Below are positions 6,075-7,451 of a DNA stretch of 7,451 bases, one piece after another; position 1 is the first letter of the stretch, and each line of letters opens with the position of its first letter. A program made the translations under genes and the position numbers. The notes beneath the pieces are model-generated. The model was given only the letters and a program-made list of their open reading frames with translations. It was not told where the DNA came from and searched no databases. The DNA lies in contig DLOX01000036.1 of the NCBI GenBank assembly GCA_002478575.1, forward strand, positions 598-8,048, read 5' to 3'. The stretch comes from Sphingomonadales bacterium UBA7473. GTDB lineage: Bacteria; Pseudomonadota; Alphaproteobacteria; Sphingomonadales; Sphingomonadaceae.

Positions 6075-7451
6075 ATGAAACTCTTTAGCAAGTCAATGAT
6101 TGTTGGCGCGTTGTTTTGCAGCACGTCGGCCTTTGCGAACTCTCCAGCTTGGACAATTTCTGAATCTTCGGGAACGGTCAATGTGCTGCGTCCCGGTGTC
6201 ACCGAAGCGGGGACACGGGGTAAAGCACTGAAAGCGGGCGACGTGATCGCGACAGGCAAAGCCGGACGTGCTGTTCTTGTCCGAGGCGGAGAATATCTGG
6301 TGGTTTCGGCGAATAGCCGGATCGCCATTGCCCAACCCAAGAGCGGCAGCATGACGCAAATCGTGCAGAGCTTCGGCAATGCCGTCTTCAAGATTCAAAA
6401 GAAGACCACGCCGCATTTTGCTGTCCAAACACCCTATCTTGCGGCTGTGGTGAAGGGGACGACCTTTAGCGTGACCGTAGAAGAGGGCGGCGCTTCGGTT
6501 CAAGTGACTGAGGGGCGCGTGGAAGTTTCGACCACAGATGGTGGCGCGTCTCACCTTGTTGTTCCTGGCGAAATTGGGCTTGTCCGCTCAGGGATGCCCG
6601 GCAGATTGATGATCAAGGGTGATGACACAAAGACGATCGATTCGCCCACGCCGCGTGCAATTGTTGCGCCAGCTTCACCCGTGTCGAATGATATTGCTCA
6701 GGCTGGAGATGCGTCTGCAGAACCAGCAGCCAAAGAAGAGAGCGTGGCGGTGAAGATTGAAGAGGCGATCGGCGAAGGCGCGGTTGACCTTGGCAAAATG
6801 TCTGACGGCATGGTTACTGGAAATTCGACGCTTGTCGCCATGGTAACGCAGCCCGTTCCGGTGCAGCGACCTGCCGCAGTTGACTTGGCTGCTCCTCCGG
6901 CAGATCCGGCGCCCGCACCAGCGGTAGAGGCGCCAGTCACTGCAGTTGTAGATCAGCTTCCTGCAGCACCTACTCCAGTAGATGTGGTGGAACCTGCACC
7001 TGCAGTGGAAACACCAGCGCCTGCACCTGTTGTAGTCGCTGACGTTGTTCCTTTGCCTGCGCCTGCCGAGACTCCCGATGTAGTAGCTTCGCTTCCTCCC
7101 GTGGACGTGGCCGCCAAGATCAAGGACCCGGACAAGGACAATGGGAACGGCAACGGCAACGATATCGGCCAGCACAAGGACAACGGAAATGGCAACGACA
7201 AGGATGTTGGTCAGCCCAAGGACAATGGGAACGGCAATGACAAGGATGTAGGCGAGCCCAAGGACAAAGAAAACGATACCGGTCAGGCAGAAGAAAAGAA
7301 CAGCAGCAAGCCAAAGCCCAATGGTGACGGCTTAGTGAAAATTGTGGCCTTGATCCAATCAAAGCTTGATGAGAGTCCCGTCGTTCAGAAGATAAAAGAG
7401 CGATTTGACAACGAAGCCGACCGAGAAGCACCAGGCAATAAAGGCGGCAAG
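6075..7451 (+). CDS. Exported FecR-domain protein with Pro/Ala linker and Asn/Gly repeats (3' end outside window)
   Basis: The frame is open from ATG 6075 to the right edge (459 codons, no stop). A signal peptide covers about 1-21, with cleavage probably after SAFA. Residues about 28-175 form a FecR domain: ALKAGDVIATGKAGRAVLV (51-69), the S-N-S-R turn (78-82) and AVVKGTTFSVTV (124-135), the family's hallmark V-[RK]-G-T-x-F strand. Residues 255-345 are a low-complexity Pro/Ala/Val linker. Residues 354-403 hold about 3.7 copies of a 14-residue unit like KDNGNGNDKDVGQP. Residues 418-446 look like an amphipathic helix. Classical FecR regulators have a cytoplasmic anti-sigma segment and a membrane helix before this domain, and no sigma factor gene is next to it here, so signalling of that type is unlikely. 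A periplasmic or surface structural or sensory role is a guess. Of the three nearby ATGs, only 6075 is in frame; GGGGA at 6061-6065 may serve as ribosome site. Confidence 0.9.
   Translation, partial: MKLFSKSMIVGALFCSTSAFANSPAWTISESSGTVNVLRPGVTEAGTRGKALKAGDVIATGKAGRAVLVRGGEYLVVSANSRIAIAQPKSGSMTQIVQSFGNAVFKIQKKTTPHFAVQTPYLAAVVKGTTFSVTVEEGGASVQVTEGRVEVSTTDGGASHLVVPGEIGLVRSGMPGRLMIKGDDTKTIDSPTPRAIVAPASPVSNDIAQAGDASAEPAAKEESVAVKIEEAIGEGAVDLGKMSDGMVTGNSTLVAMVTQPVPVQRPAAVDLAAPPADPAPAPAVEAPVTAVVDQLPAAPTPVDVVEPAPAVETPAPAPVVVADVVPLPAPAETPDVVASLPPVDVAAKIKDPDKDNGNGNGNDIGQHKDNGNGNDKDVGQPKDNGNGNDKDVGEPKDKENDTGQAEEKNSSKPKPNGDGLVKIVALIQSKLDESPVVQKIKERFDNEADREAPGNKGGK
7134..7289 (+). repeat. 42-base tandem coding repeat in the FecR-domain gene
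   Basis: Units run 7134-7175, 7176-7217 and 7218-7259, with a degenerate 30-base fourth copy at 7260-7289. Each full unit encodes 14 residues starting KDNGNGN. Units 2 and 3 differ at seven bases, six of them synonymous and one changing Q to E. Unit 1 shares its first 20 bases exactly with unit 3 but has a different second half (encoding GNDIGQH). The array gives an acidic, Asn/Gly-rich, probably flexible stretch. Confidence 0.88.

Noticed and set aside
6105..6122. Lipoprotein signal with C15 in the FecR-domain protein
   Set aside because: The residue before the cysteine is Phe (A-L-F-C), which does not fit a lipobox; SAFA at 18-21 is a better signal peptidase I site.
6675..7431. Long reverse-strand open frames opposite the FecR linker and repeats
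   Set aside because: They are low-complexity mirror images (Arg/Cys/His or Leu/Pro/Ser rich) of the Pro/Ala and Asn/Gly codons on the + strand, with no domain-like character.

Overview
The window reads as ordinary chromosomal DNA from an alphaproteobacterium. I infer Sphingomonadales, perhaps a mid-GC marine or freshwater genus such as a Sphingorhabdus relative. The grounds are the ccmCDEFGHI gene order with separate CcmH and CcmI, the alphaproteobacterial character of the proteins, and moderate GC (estimated by eye). The lineage is inference only. All supported genes lie on the + strand.

Positions 1-69 are the 3' part of a histidine tRNA (anticodon GTG, encoded CCA), cut by the left edge. 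Only 38 bases later begins a 349-residue amino-acid dehydrogenase of the Glu/Leu/Phe/Val family, most like leucine dehydrogenase (108-1157). After a 60-base gap comes a tightly packed cytochrome c maturation (Ccm, System I) operon: ccmC (1218-1934), ccmD (1931-2044, a 37-codon gene), ccmE (2041-2475), ccmF (2472-4403), ccmG (4400-4927), ccmH (4930-5337) and a short ccmI (5337-5969). Most junctions are ATGA overlaps, so translational coupling is likely. Together these proteins deliver haem across the membrane to CcmE (CcmC, CcmD), reduce and hold the apocytochrome c CxxCH cysteines (CcmG, CcmH, CcmI) and ligate haem to them (CcmF). The ABC transporter subunits CcmA and CcmB, needed to release holo-CcmE, are not here and must be encoded elsewhere.

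After a 105-base gap with a possible promoter and a small inverted repeat, an exported protein with a FecR domain begins at 6075 and stays open to the right edge (459 residues visible). It has a signal peptide, an N-terminal FecR domain, a long Pro/Ala/Val-rich linker and a 14-residue Asn/Gly/Asp/Lys repeat array. It lacks the anti-sigma and transmembrane parts of classical FecR regulators. Its role is unknown, and it is the least explained part of the window.

I found no mobile element, CRISPR array, phage gene or convincing new multi-gene system. The ccm block is a well-known pathway. The points worth a second look are the FecR-domain protein and its repeats, the compact CcmI, the operon without ccmAB, and the tRNA-His/dehydrogenase junction.
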